Notes: generated from the sequence alone by a model not told the origin. Counted from the stretch's first letter, positions 1-10,769 are shown. The stretch: DNA of 64,000 nt from Takakia lepidozioides (GCA_030704615.1 CM060731.1:52142001-52206000); one strand, 5' to 3'. Made by a program: numbers and translations.

Positions 1-2479
1 ACACCAAAAACAACTCCACAATGTCGCTCCTGCAACCCTGCCCAAACCCGGACTGACTCTTGCCTCCACCTACGGAAAGGTCTCGGCCTACAGAGAAGGT
101 GGAAAACTACGAGGAAGGGAAACTGAAGCAATGCCTATCCCCAGCACGCTCTCATCCCAACACCCTTTTTTTTCCTCTCTCTCACTTGCATGACCATGAG
201 AGCATCCTATAGACACTCCTCAAACCGGCCTCCATGAGCTCATGAAACTTGGCCTCCAAGGCCCCATGCAAGCCTCCATAGGGTCCGCCAGTGCCTCCTT
301 ACGTCCACCAGCCATTCCTCATAATAGAACCACCTCAGGAAACCACGCCGTTCACTGAAGGTTCAAAAATGGAGCAAATAGAGGTACATATAGGCCCCAA
401 CAACATTCTGTCCAAAGGAATTACCTGCAGGCTAGTCTCCCCCATAGTTAAGAATTGGGCTGAAAACCCGAAAAGATTACCTGCAGGGAAGTAATCCCCT
501 TTGTTAAAATGCAACAGGGAGGCAATTCCGACCTTTCTGCCGGATCAACTAGCTCAAAACCATTGTTCTTCAGAGCCCAGCCTCCCCATCAAGGTCCCAC
601 GAAACGAGTGAAAAAAGATTTATTTATTTATTTATTTTTTCACTCTGCGTGTTCGCGGCCTTCCGTGGCTCTAACCGCCACGACTCCTCACGCCCCGCCC
701 TAGGCGCTCGTTGGCCACGGGCTGCCCCGTGGTACCCCGTGGTACCACGCCCACGAGCCTTCACGGCCCGCCATCCCTACAATCTGGTCACCGTGCCATC
801 CCGTTGTGTCCGCACCACGGCTTCCAACGGTCACGGTCAACAGTCACGGCCTGGGCTTGTGGTATCTCGTGATACCGCCCCCACGGCCAGTCACGGCCAC
901 TGTTCCTTGCGTGCCCTGGAACTCCCAATGAATTCCCATACGTTCCCGAGGCGTTCCCGGGCGTTTCCCCTGCGTTCCTGAGCTCTCTCCGAGCTGGGGT
1001 TTGCTCCTGCACCTGCTGCCGCCAAGCTATGGCTTTTGTGAAGCCACCAGACCTGCTGCCATGCTCTCTTGGGCTCTCACGACCCACCAGAGGCACCCTA
1101 AACTCAACAAGCAAGCAATATGCTGCCCAACAAGCTCCATTTCTTCATGAAGCTCACAAAAACGAATCTGAAAATACACACCTTTACAAACTTGGTGCAC
1201 ATGCACTTCTCATGCATATCCCCTAGCTCTAGGATGCCTCGCTGCTGCCCTTCCAGCCCCGCTCTTGCCACTCCAAGAGCCCTTACACTACTGAGTTTCA
1301 GATTGAAACTCCAACTCAGCACATGCTTCATAAGTGCACTGATTTGCACAGAAGAGGGACGAGCCCCCTCTCTTCACTCATACCTCTTCATGAGCTTGGA
1401 GCTGAAGCTCCCAACGGGCTGGGATGCATCCCCTCGCAGCTCCACTATTTGGCTGCTCCTCATCTACCCGCAACAACTGATTTCGGGCAGAAATACCTGG
1501 AGCTGATCATATCATCTCCAACCTGCAACATGCTAGCTTCCCATGCGCAGCCCACATTCCTGCAGCTCCTTAACTCGGCCTAAAGCTGAAGAAGACGACC
1601 ACCAGTTCGCCCACTCATGGCCAGCATCTCCTCCGCTTCATACTAGAACTGCATACTCAGTTGCCATAGCGTTGAGCTATGCAACACTGACCGCCTCTCT
1701 ATCCATTGCAAACCTGCAACCTATTCGCCTTTGTACTCTATCCGCTTTGGATAGGGCTGAACCGCTTTTCATGATTTGAAAACACAAGTGCTACAACTAA
1801 CTCGAACCTGACACTCATAGGGCTCGAGCTAATCTTTATCGAGTGATAAAGAAAGAAAGATACAAGCACACAAGCTCTTTCAAACTCACATACTTGCACA
1901 TGAAAACATACTCATATATTAAGTCGAGCCAAGTGCACCCCACGCCATGGGGAATCCACACTACGGCGCCATAGCTAGACGCGGTGAGGCTCAACTCGAG
2001 AATGATGAGCCCACCGCGATCTGCCGTGAAGATAACAACGCCAAGTGCCCAAACATGTATTGGCCCCTGGATTGACACTTGGATCAATCCCAAATGTCAA
2101 TATATAAAAGCTAGCTATTTCCTAGCTAACTTCACACTAGTGGTAAAATAACTTGATAGGTACCTCAAGAGGTCCTGGAATATGTGCCATGATTGACACT
2201 GATGACGGCGAGGGACTCCTTGACCTGGCCGGTGGGATATAAGGGGGACTAGACATAGGGAAACCACTTGTGAACACTCGATGTCCGAAGAACTTTCAGT
2301 GTTCTCTCCTTCCCACTCTATCTTTCCCAAACTTCTAGTTTTTGAGTCTGACTCTGGACTCAAGGCTGGGATTTTCCCTAGCAAATGTTCACGGACGGCT
2401 TCTCTAGCCAGTCTTCTTTGTAACCTGGTGTTGAACGATACTTGGGAGTGTGTCTCTCCATCCTGAGCTAGACATACAC
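1..2479. other. No recognised gene
   Basis: I find no protein family, RNA gene or clear exon series here. Open frames are short and lack recognisable motifs. Around 660-900 the sequence is GC-rich with loosely repeated CACGGCC and GTGGTACC words. Around 2235-2470 a TATAA-containing stretch could be a degenerate LTR of the retroelement whose integrase lies just to the right on the - strand, but I cannot show a second copy. Confidence 0.4.
618..640. repeat. ATTT microsatellite
   Basis: This is a short run of ATTT units ending in T6. It is simple sequence with no sign of function. Confidence 0.8.
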
Positions 2480-2671
2480 TCACTGTTGTACCGACGAGGA
2501 TTCTCTTGCCTCAGTCTGTACTGAAGGACCTATATTTCCTTGAACTACCATGTCAAGAATAAACAAGGTTAAATCTGCATACCTTCCATGGAACCGTGGC
2601 GATGGAGGCACATCAATGTGCAATCGATGGTGCATTAAGGTATAACCAACCGGCCAAGGTCCTTCACAATG
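2480..2671 (-). pseudogene. Retrotransposon integrase remnant, distal half
   Basis: The - strand frame reads through an HCEG tetrapeptide, then proline-rich sequence and an HIDVPPSP motif typical of the start of the catalytic core of Ty3/gypsy-like integrases. The frame starts abruptly at the TIR element boundary. Its other half lies at 10208-10472 in the same frame and orientation. The last base-pairs of this piece (2662-2671) are the left copy of the target-site duplication. The assignment rests on the spacing of CxxC, HID and P residues only; it is clearly a fragment, without the full D,D-E triad. Confidence 0.5.
2662..2671. repeat. Left target-site duplication (CTTCACAATG)
   Basis: This 10-bp sequence recurs exactly at 10208-10217, immediately outside the two inverted termini. 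With the preceding C the match is 11 bp. Duplications of 9-11 bp are characteristic of Mutator-like elements. Confidence 0.85.
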
Positions 2672-2742
2672 GAGGTTTACTATTTCATGAGCGCATGAGC
2701 CCATGAGCCCATGAGCCTATGAGCTCATGAGCGGACATCCGC
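2672..2742 (+). repeat. Left terminal inverted repeat
   Basis: It starts GAGGTTTACTATTTCATGAG and continues as five or six tandem CATGAGC units, then CGGACAT. The reverse complement of 10207 downward reads GGGGGTTGCTATTCCATGAG followed by the same kind of CATGAGC series and CGGGCAT. Of the first 18 bases, 14 match by my hand alignment; the right copy carries fewer repeat units. Confidence 0.75.
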
Positions 2743-3357
2743 GGAATTGGAATTTTCCTGCCTTTATTGACGGTGTTATGTCCTCTTACCTCGGTAATAG
2801 GGTCTGTTTCTCCTGGTCCAGGATGCGGAATGAGGTATTTCGGCGCCGTTATTCCCAAGAGCAGTGTGCTGAAATGGTGTTTTGAAGACATCCACCGGGG
2901 TATTTCGGCACCGAAATTACCTCTTAAAATGTGATATAGTGCGGTATTTAATGGCGCAGAACGGGCTATTTGGGCGCCGAAATACCCAAGTGGAATGTGC
3001 TGAAGTGCCTTGTGCTGAAGGCTTCCATCGCGATATTTTGGTACAGTAATTCATCCGCGGAATTTTTGAGGCCCATATAACGAAGGCGCGCATTGGGCTA
3101 TTTCGGCGCCAAATTTCCCAATAGGAATGTTAGAAACGGCGGGTTTTCATGGCTTCAAGTTCTCGGCTCGATGGTGTGCATAAATTACTTGTAGGGTTCT
3201 TCACTGAAGTTTGCGTCTCTTCTGCTTTTATTATACATTTTGGTTGGCGGAAGAAATGTAGGGAATCGGACAAGCAGTCTGAACACAATGATTTTTCAAA
3301 AATATTTTCATTAAGTGTTTCAGAACTGTACAACAAAAGGATCCAAATGAGACTTTG

Positions 3358-5273
3358 CTATGGTGAGGATCCGCTATCACTGTCCGATGCATCCCCGCCC
3401 TCATGCAAGGATGGCTGCCTTCCACCTGCCTCCGAACCTGCACTGTCGCTACCGCTGTTACTCTGAGAAGCCCTCCCCTCAAAAATACCATCCTCACCAG
3501 CCGGAATTGTCCACCTGGGTGCGGAAGTGTCCTCAACATTCCCCTCGCTCTCGGACGCGGATTCTATTACGAACTTCCCTACTCTGCCTTTCACAATTCT
3601 ATGTTTGGCCTCACGCCTCATTATAATTATCTGCTCATTCCCGTATGTCAATTGCTCTAACCGAGTAGGCCTATCCTCCCTCCTGATGGCTTCTCTGGCA
3701 GCCGTGTCTGCATAGGCTGGTAGAAAAAAAGGCTTATGGGGACTCGCGAGAAACGATTTTCTGGCAAATAATGGCCGATGTGATTCTGTCTCCTCCTCTG
3801 CAACAGGGTCCGATTCGGGCAAGTCTCCCAGCTTCTCCTCGTCGGACGACTCTGCAAGGCTGAGTGTACGCACAAACATAGAATGAAGTACATTAGAGAA
3901 TTCAAACAGGGAATCATCGGCAGGTTGCATGGTCCCTACAACCAAAACCAATACACTTACTATGGTGCAACTCACTCGAAGACAGGCATTGGGGGAAGCG
4001 GCTTCGGGCGCCCCTGCATCGAACGAATTTCCTGGACTTCCTCCTCTTCATCTTCCTCCTCCCCTTCCACGTCATCTTCTGCGTTTTTGGGATCCTCAGT
4101 CGGAGGCAAACGTTGAAGGCCCGCCAAATTGTAATCGTACAAGGCCGTATCCCCCTCAAATGAGAACACAAATCGGTTCGACATCCTTCCCGCCCACATA
4201 CAGGCACCTGCAAATTCATACGACACAACCACAACCAAACTCAAAAATGAGTCGCTTCCTCGCACAAGCAAACATACACAAACGGAAATGGTGTCAATTT
4301 TGGTGCCGCATTCAATTAACGTTCTCACCTGTATTTGCAGTGATGTCGAGGACCCTGCCTTCAACATTCGTACATGTTTCCATGAGCGTCTGGGATGAAT
4401 GCAGGACTCCTGGTCCCGCCATACCTCCATGGCTTGCCCGACAAATCACAAAGAATGTCCTTCTCTCCCACATGGTTGAACATGACGTTATACTCCAGTG
4501 GATCAACTGTGGAATCAACAAGTCTTCCTGTTTCACGTAATTTGAATTTCTAATGTTTCTTCACAAAGCAAAATGCCTGAAAGATAAGAGTCTGCAGAGA
4601 AAGAAATGTCCTGGAGGTTTTGCTTCTCCGCAAGCTTCAGCAGGTTCTGATCGTCGCCAAGTCGTACCACGTTGTCGTCCTCTCCTTCTGTCAGCTCAAT
4701 GGGCCGCCCTTTTGCAGATCCAACTCCCACATCTCCAGCGGCCTCCACCGCATTCGTGTTTTTTGAAATTGACTGCAAACCCAATATCTCCGCTTCCAGT
4801 CTCCCTAGGGGTTTTACTGGCGAAGCCATGGGCTCCTTCTGCTTCCTCGACTTCCAAACTCTAGGTGGGCTTTTCTGAGGCGATATCTCAGGTGTTGAAT
4901 GAGGACTCGCCTGCCTCGATGCACTTCCACCTTGCGAGCGCAGCACCCGGGCAGGAGTATCCAAAGTTGACTGTGTTGCTTCGCCCCCCTGCGATCCCTC
5001 CCCAGCTCCCATGTCAAACAAACAGGAAAACATGAGACACTGCACGCAAAAAAAAGGTGTAAAAGGAATATTGCGTATGGAGTGCTTCATATCCGCAAAG
5101 CACGAATCTCTCACTGGTGGGCGATCCGAGTCTCCGGATAACGAGGTCTGCATTTCATGCATGAGACGGAGCTTAAGTCGTGTCGTCGGCGGCTTCCCAA
5201 AATCCCGCGTCCTCCTTCTCTTTGCCGGAGTTGCCTGACCTTCCACAAACTCTATGCTACCACTATGCCGCAT
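3358..5273 (-). pseudogene. Methyltransferase-like gene, copy 1 (degenerate)
   Basis: This is a spliced gene read from 5273 down. The N-terminal exon (5273 to about 4545) is polar, with a basic KRRRTR stretch that could be a nuclear signal and many Ser/Pro residues. The next exon (about 4536-4331) has KPWRYGGTRSPAF, then QTLMETC and VLDITANTG, a motif-I-like SAM-binding loop. A conserved GT donor follows. The next exon (4214 to about 3976) has MWAG and an FSFEGDTAL motif followed by a Glu-rich run. The final exon (about 3851-3358) has FFLPAYAD and an acidic Ser-rich tail ending at TAA or TGA. One extra C near 4392 shifts the frame inside the SPAFIQTLMETC motif relative to copy 3, and the join to the last exon is out of phase, so it is probably broken. 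The catalytic motif-IV exon seen in copies 2 and 3 is not found here. Confidence 0.55.
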
Positions 5274-5674
5274 AAGGAGAGGAAACGCAGGAGAATGTCA
5301 CTGTAGAAGGGCAAGGAGCGAGAGAGCGAAGCGGTGGAACATGCAACCACTATGCACGAGCAGATGTGTAAGCAGCTACGTCTCCCGAAGCGTTGCCACC
5401 GTCCACCACTTTCTGCCGTATGAGTGATGAAGAGATTGTGACCCCTGACACGTTCGCACGGATGAAGTCGACTGGAACACGACGCGTGCCAGTTCCAGCC
5501 ACCAGTACAAGACGGTTTATCCGAATTGCGGCACCGAAATACCTTCCGTTCACTGGATGTTGTTCCCGGAGCAGCCGACATTGAATGAAATATCTGCACA
5601 TCATGAAACCCAACCGCCATGAAAATCCCCTGCCTATGACATTTAACAGTAGGTCGGTACGTTTTATCAGCGGA

Positions 5675-6910
5675 CGGATGAATTTCGGCGCCAAAATTCA
5701 TCCTATTCAAGTGCTTTCGTACACAAACTTACAAATTTCGGTGCCGCAATTCATCGCTTCCCACGTCCTCATTCGTCATGAGCAAACCTGTTAGTGGGAT
5801 ATCGGAGCCGGAATTAATTCCGGGACAGTGGAAATGGCTGCACTTGGGCACATTTCATCCATATTTCGGCACCGAAATTCATTACGAATATCTCCGTCTG
5901 CGCGTAGACGAGGTGAAATCATCCATATTTCGGCGCCGAAATTCATCCAGAGCGAAGACTAAATCGGCACCATGCTATGCTTTGCCGCCATCATTGCCCC
6001 TGACGGATGCTGTCCATGCCTGTTGGACTTGCCATTTCTGGACATTTAACTATAATTTCGGCGCCGAAATTATACTTAATGTGCGGCAACGTCCCGTGCG
6101 AAAAAGACCACTTAATGGATATTGTCGGTTTCAAAGGAAAAAAACGGCTAAAATGCAATTAATTTTGACAAAAGGGGTTCAATATGCTGATTTCTCCATT
6201 AAATACAGAATATTCCTGTTATCTTCGTCGGAACGGGCTATTTCCAACGATTTACCGAAAATTATATCATCTAGAAGCAAATAGTAAGTGTCGGGTTTGA
6301 ACGAATTTCGGCGCCAAAATTCATCCGTCGCATAGAAAATGTAATATTAGAGTTACTCATTGCGGACAGTAAGGATGAATTTCGGCGCCGAAATTCATCC
6401 ATTTCAAAGAAAAATAAATATTGGAGGGAGGGCATTGGATGAATTTCGGCGCCGAAATCCGGCGCTCAAACCCTGAAAAGAATTTGGAGGGATGGAGTCG
6501 GTTGAATTTCGGCGCCGAAATTCATTGCTCGCGAAGAAAAAAATAAAATTCGGGAGGACTTCGGATGAATTTCGGCGCCGAAATTCATTGCTCCCGAAGA
6601 AAAAAAATAAAATCGGGAGGACTACGGATGAATTTCGGCGCCGAAATTCATTGCTCCCGAAGAAAAAAATAAATTCGGAAGGACTTCGGATGAATTTCGG
6701 CGCCGAAATTCATTGCTCGCGAAGAAAAAAATAATTTCGGGAGGACTTCAGATGAATGTCGGCGCCGAAATTCATTGCTCGCAAAGAAAAAAATAATTCG
6801 GGAGGCTTCGGATGAATTTCGGCGCCGAAATTCATTGCTCGCGAAGAAAAAGGAAAATTAGAAGGGAGTACTTGGATGAGATCTGGCGCCGAAGTTCATC
6901 TGTCGCAAAG

Positions 6911-6942
<32 letters not shown>

Positions 6943-7350
6943 TCAGATGAATTTGGCACTGAAATCCATCCGCAGGGCAGCAGAATTAGGGTCGGAAAAG
7001 GAGATGAAGAATGAATTTCGGGGCCGAAATACATCCATTCTGCCGATTCAGGATTACTGTCATTCGGATGTCAGCACCGATATCCGGACACGTGGTGAAT
7101 CACGACTGTAATCAGGAACACATTCATCCGTATTTTGGCATCCAAATTCAACCCTCATGTGCAGAAACAATTTGATGAAGAAGATGTTCATCCGAATTTC
7201 GGCACCGAAATCCATCCGTTGGGTGCTTGGTTAGTTTCATGAGGTGAACAAATTACTATTTCTGTCGCCGGAATTCATCCCCTGGCTTCCAAAGTTGTTA
7301 CATGACAGATATGTTCATCCAGATTTCGGTGCCGAAATTCATGGGAAGGC
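5675..7350. repeat. Palindromic GGCGCC repeat zone with tandem core
   Basis: About 18 sites share the near-perfect palindrome AATTTCGGCGCCGAAATT, most extended by ATG and CAT to 24 bp. Between about 6480 and 6890 they form a tandem array of roughly 62-64 bp period with A-rich linkers (GAAGAAAAAAATAA-like). Outlying, more degenerate copies occur at 5690, 5870, 5930, 6060, 6305, 7020, 7200 and 7330, and others lie at 2830-3115 near the left end of the element. A pure A tract of about 34 bases interrupts the array at about 6911-6945. Short open frames across the array merely translate the repeat. Confidence 0.9.
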
Positions 7351-7716
7351 CTGATTTATTGTAGCCCAAGTGGTTGTACATTACAATTCAGGCACCAAAT
7401 ATCCGATGTGAACTTGCTGTTGTCGTCCGTTTTTGTAACGTACGTTACATACCTTCATCTTTACGTGCACCGATCACCCATCCTGTTGGATGCGGAATCT
7501 CCAGAAAATCATTTGTGTTATTAGGTAGGACACACTCTTCTCACTACAGGACTTCGCTGCGGAGCGTACCGAGAGGTCTCGTCTTCAACATGGACTCCCG
7601 TGTTTGGGTAAACGTGTACTTCCATCCTGATTCTCTGAAAGCTAAAATACGTTCCACGAAATCCAATTCCCAGTCGTCATCCTCCTCCCACGAGAAGCTC
7701 TTCGCCCCGCATACCG

Positions 7717-8136
7717 GTGGGTGACCCCGCAGCTTGGCCCACCCATCGGTGGGGGAAACTGAAAAGACGACGGCCACCAACAAAGGCGAACGACACCAGG
7801 ATGGCCAACGCTCTTGCAATGCCCTGCATAGTGCAAGGTTGCAGGGATGTTCCTCACCCCAGGATGGGGCGCATATTTCAGTTGTCAACAGCCGGGTCTG
7901 CTGCGCGCAGTGTCGTGTATACAATCACGGTTTCACAGTATCCAGCTTGCAACTGTGAGGACTTCCTTGTTATGGAATCGAAGAATGCAGCATACGTCCC
8001 CTGCAAACACCTTTATTACATTTTTCTGAAGCGCATGAGTTGCATATCCGCAGTGGACGTCTTCATCCATGCTCCAACACTGAGTTTCAACGAGCTGCAC
8101 AAGGCCCTACGGCAGGACACTGGTCGGACTGCTTGA
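7717..8136 (+). CDS. SWIM zinc-finger protein (partial or short)
   Basis: The ORF ends at TGA 8136. It contains RIFQLST, then YTITVSQYPACNCEDF and, after a 12-residue spacer, VPCKHLYYIFLK. This is the CxCx(n)CxH SWIM zinc-binding pattern with its usual flanking beta-strand and helix. SWIM domains bind DNA or protein and occur at the C-terminus of MULE/FAR1-type transposases and in RING-SWIM or MEKK1-like proteins. The upstream frame opens without a convincing ATG, so an earlier exon is likely missing; a Ser-rich ORF at 7374-7724 (+) might contribute. It is the only recognisable domain on the + strand of the TIR element. The domain call is firm, the role is not. Confidence 0.6.
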   Translation: MGDPAAWPTHRWGKLKRRRPPTKANDTRMANALAMPCIVQGCRDVPHPRMGRIFQLSTAGSAARSVVYTITVSQYPACNCEDFLVMESKNAAYVPCKHLYYIFLKRMSCISAVDVFIHAPTLSFNELHKALRQDTGRTA

Positions 8137-8819
8137 CATTCCACATTCGGGAAGGAGAAAGTGGCAATTATATTACATTCATCTTCTTGCACCCTATTTT
8201 TTTGTAAGGAATTATACACTTGGTGGTGCCGCATCGCCATGGCTACATGTGAATTTCGGTGCCACAATACATGAGAATGTGGTTTTTGGCCATGAATGGC
8301 ATGCGCATGTTTTTTTTATTTTGGTTGTCTACAAATGGATCCGAGTAAAGCATACATTGTGTGGAGATTAACGGGCATTGAGGCCTATTTCAGCGCCGTT
8401 TATGGTCTATGTACTGCATAGTGCTTCCTTGTTACTGCTCTTCATTCAATTTGTAGTGATTTCGCAGCCCATCCTGGCGTTTTCGTCCACCTTTATGAGA
8501 AGACTCCAATTTGCTACAAATACATTGTTACTGTTCTGCAAATGTGATGCCTTTACAAGATTGCTAGTTTTGTGTCCCAGTGGGAAGGGTCCTACTGCAC
8601 ATTCGAGCATTTGCATACTGCACCTTGTGCAAACATCAATCCATACGACAAAAGACACGTCCCAGCATACTGGCAGTGAATTGCAAAAAACCTTAACAGA
8701 AGATTATCCAAGCATGTATATTCCCCATATGGCACAGGGAAGCTGCTTGATTTCTGAATGAAAATGTATGTGCCATGAGTGTCGGCGAGTCGAAACATGT
8801 CTACTCTAGCATGCAAGAC

Positions 8820-9371
8820 CTATGGTCCCCTCGCCCAAGAAGAAGGAACTCTAACTGGCCTCTCAAGGACCTCCTGAGTGACCGGGTGCCTATATTTGAA
8901 CAAAATGTCAGTGGTTTCTGTCGCCCGGTTGAAACTAACGAGGATGTCGTGTTTATCGATAGCGCCCCCTTGGTAGAAGGACATTTTCACAGTGGGCCCT
9001 GTGTTCCCCTCCTCCTCATCCTCATAACTGAAGAGAATGTCCCCACTTTCCGAGTCAGTCCGTCCACGCGTAAAGTTTTCACCTATGCACTCATCATACG
9101 TCCACTCGCAACAATTCCAGCGATACAGCAACGCTGTGCGTGATCTGTTCGGCTCCCACTCATGCGGAAAGTCCAGGTCCATGATGCGTAGGAACCATCT
9201 ACTCCCCAGCCGGGGTCCAGGAGAATCGTGCAATCCTGGAAGAAACTCCATTGCTCTCAGCTGGACAAGTCGAGGATCGTCCCTGTAAACATCCAGGAAA
9301 ACAATGATGTCGTGTGCTTTCGGGAAAATGACTCCCGTCTGGCGTCGATAGATGTGATTCGGGCACGACAT
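8820..9371 (-). CDS. Hypothetical protein in the TIR element
   Basis: A 183-residue frame runs from an ATG at 9371 (MSCPNHIYRR) to a stop at 8820. It has a balanced globular composition, several Trp and Phe residues, an acidic patch (DSESGDILFSYEDEEE) and RDDPRLVQLRAMEF near the start. It matches no family I know. It lies upstream of, and on the same strand as, the methyltransferase-like gene, separated by the SWIM ORF and the palindrome arrays, so it could be a separate cargo gene or a 5' exon. Length, composition and a lack of simple repeats favour a real coding exon. Confidence 0.45.
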   Translation of the reverse strand: MSCPNHIYRRQTGVIFPKAHDIIVFLDVYRDDPRLVQLRAMEFLPGLHDSPGPRLGSRWFLRIMDLDFPHEWEPNRSRTALLYRWNCCEWTYDECIGENFTRGRTDSESGDILFSYEDEEEGNTGPTVKMSFYQGGAIDKHDILVSFNRATETTDILFKYRHPVTQEVLERPVRVPSSWARGP

Positions 9372-9476
9372 GGCCTCACGACATAGCACAAACTCAAAGC
9401 AGGGAGGAGATGGGCACAATAGAGAAGAGTGAAGAGCAAAATGAGAGCAAGGCCTCCCTTACCGTAAGGCGGGTAT

Positions 9477-9960
9477 TTGCTCTCCGGAGCCCAATTTTGG
9501 CGCCGTTATTGGATGGAGTGCGGAAGCTTCAGCCAAGAATTTTGTTTCCGCAGGTCAATTTTGGCGCCGTTATTGGTTGCAATCCCTAGCCTTCAGCCGG
9601 GTATTTGGTTTCTGGACCCAATTTCGGCGCCGTTATCGGCTGCACTCCGGTGGCTTCAACCGAGTATTTGGTTTTCGGGGCCCATTTCGGCGCCGTTATC
9701 GCCTGCACTCCGGGTATTTGGTTGGTGGAGCCCAATTACTTTCACCGTTGTTGGCTTCACTCCCGAGCCTTTAGCCGGCTATTTCTTTTCCTGTGCCCAA
9801 TTACGGCGCCGTTATACCCAACCATCATGCACTTCTGCAACAGTACTATCCACGGTTATAGGTCGCCATTGCGTTTTCGGAGTCTGCAAACCCGGATCCT
9901 AATTCCGCTTGCGTCTCTGCCTCTGGGATAATTTCGGTGCCGTTATTGCCCATAATTCAG
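9477..9960. repeat. 63-bp tandem repeat with GGCGCCGTTAT core
   Basis: Seven degenerate units of about 63 bp each carry CCAATTT(T/C)GGCGCCGTTAT. The period is a multiple of three, so several frames stay open (for example 9477-9902, +) and translate to a repeated Arg-rich peptide. I read these as repeat artefacts, not genes. The core shares GGCGCC with the arrays at 5.7-7.3 kb and 62.6-63.1 kb. Confidence 0.8.
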
Positions 9961-10137
9961 TTTTTCTATGACCTGGCCTAGCGGTCCATGAGCCTGGGCT
10001 CCAAGTCATGAGCGTACACTGGTACTCATGAGCGGAGTGCTTCCAGCATGAGCGCGGAAATCTTCGATTTTTGATTATTTTATAGTTTTGGGCCTGAAAA
10101 AAATCTGCCGAAATTCGAAGTGTGTTACTTTGCGGCT

Positions 10138-10207
10138 CATGGGTGAGCCATGCCCGCTCATGAGCTCATGAGCTCACCGCTCATGAGCTCATGGAATAGC
10201 AACCCCC
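10138..10207 (-). repeat. Right terminal inverted repeat
   Basis: Read on the - strand from 10207, this begins GGGGGTTGCTATTCCATGAG and continues as CATGAGC units, mirroring the left end at 2672. Further CATGAGC words are scattered at 9985-10055, a subterminal repeat zone. The duplication CTTCACAATG follows directly at 10208-10217. Confidence 0.75.
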
Positions 10208-10472
10208 CTTCACAATGCGAGCACTCGGATCGGAGTATCAGAGGCTGGCTTGCAAAGAACTGGCAAGACTCACAATGAGTAAAGAAATCAACTTGCCACC
10301 TTAAGTGGGCTAGGAGGGATGATCTTGGGTGTAATGCTCCCAAGTAAATACCTGGGCAGGGACAACCCGGAAACACAAATCTGTCTGGGCACCAATAAAA
10401 GTTTTGAGTGGTGCCGTCTGGAAGAATTCGGGTATTCCAAACTCTCTCGTCAATCCAACGTTTCTTATGCAT
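10208..10472 (-). pseudogene. Retrotransposon integrase remnant, proximal half
   Basis: The - strand frame has LHPRSSLLAHLRW, then HCESCQFFA, which resembles the HHCC zinc-binding region at the N-terminus of retrotransposon integrases. It reaches the element boundary with the tetrapeptide HCEG encoded by the target duplication, and the piece at 2480-2671 begins with the same HCEG in the same frame. The two fragments were therefore one reading frame before insertion. The 5' part of pol is not recognisable upstream, so the host element was already decayed or deleted. Confidence 0.5.
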
Positions 10473-10769
10473 TTTTTTCTCCCCCAGATACCGGATATAT
10501 TCTTCGATCCTCTCCCGGGTAGATAAAGGTTTGTGGAAAAACCGATGTCAAATGCGCTTCACTTTTTCGTCAAAGGACATGCCAGCTTTTTAATTGTGCT
10601 TAACAATTCCACACTTGTTTACACGCTGTGTTAATCAAGGAATGATGGGATAAACATAATGTAGCCTAGCTAGTTTAATACAACAGGGCATAACCGCCTC
10701 TCGTTACTGCATCTCATCTAAAATGGAGACTCGGGACCTCTCACGCTAGAAGTTTCTGAAATCTCCACA

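Larger units (their letters stand above)
2672..10207. mobile_element. Mutator-like TIR element with cargo genes
   Basis: The element is 7,536 bp long. It is bounded by inverted termini rich in CATGAGC words (left about 2672-2742, right about 10138-10207) and flanked by an identical 10-bp target duplication, which points to the Mutator (MULE) superfamily. Removing the element and one duplication copy rejoins a retrotransposon reading frame. Inside are a methyltransferase-like gene (3358-5273, -), a SWIM zinc-finger ORF (7717-8136, +), an unknown ORF (8820-9371, -) and three zones of GGCGCC-centred repeats. I do not see a DDE transposase core, so it is either degenerate, non-autonomous, or uses an unrecognised transposase. 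The SWIM domain could be a transposase tail, since many MULE transposases end in one, but RING/SWIM-type proteins are an alternative source. Confidence 0.8.

Noticed and set aside
649-981. 110-codon + strand frame
   Set aside because: It is GC-rich with repeated CACGGCC words and no domain, and the opposite strand is equally open.
2115-2483. 122-codon - strand frame downstream of the integrase remnant
   Set aside because: It has no recognisable motif; it could be LTR sequence, and coding cannot be supported.
6492-6734. 80-codon frame with repeated FRRRNSLL peptides
   Set aside because: It is a translation of the palindromic tandem array.
6480-6890. Evenly spaced palindromes resembling a CRISPR array
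   Set aside because: The linkers are themselves repeated, the host is a eukaryote and there are no cas genes. It is a tandem satellite.
9477-9902. 141-codon + strand frame
   Set aside because: It is a translation of the 63-bp repeat, open only because the period is a multiple of three.
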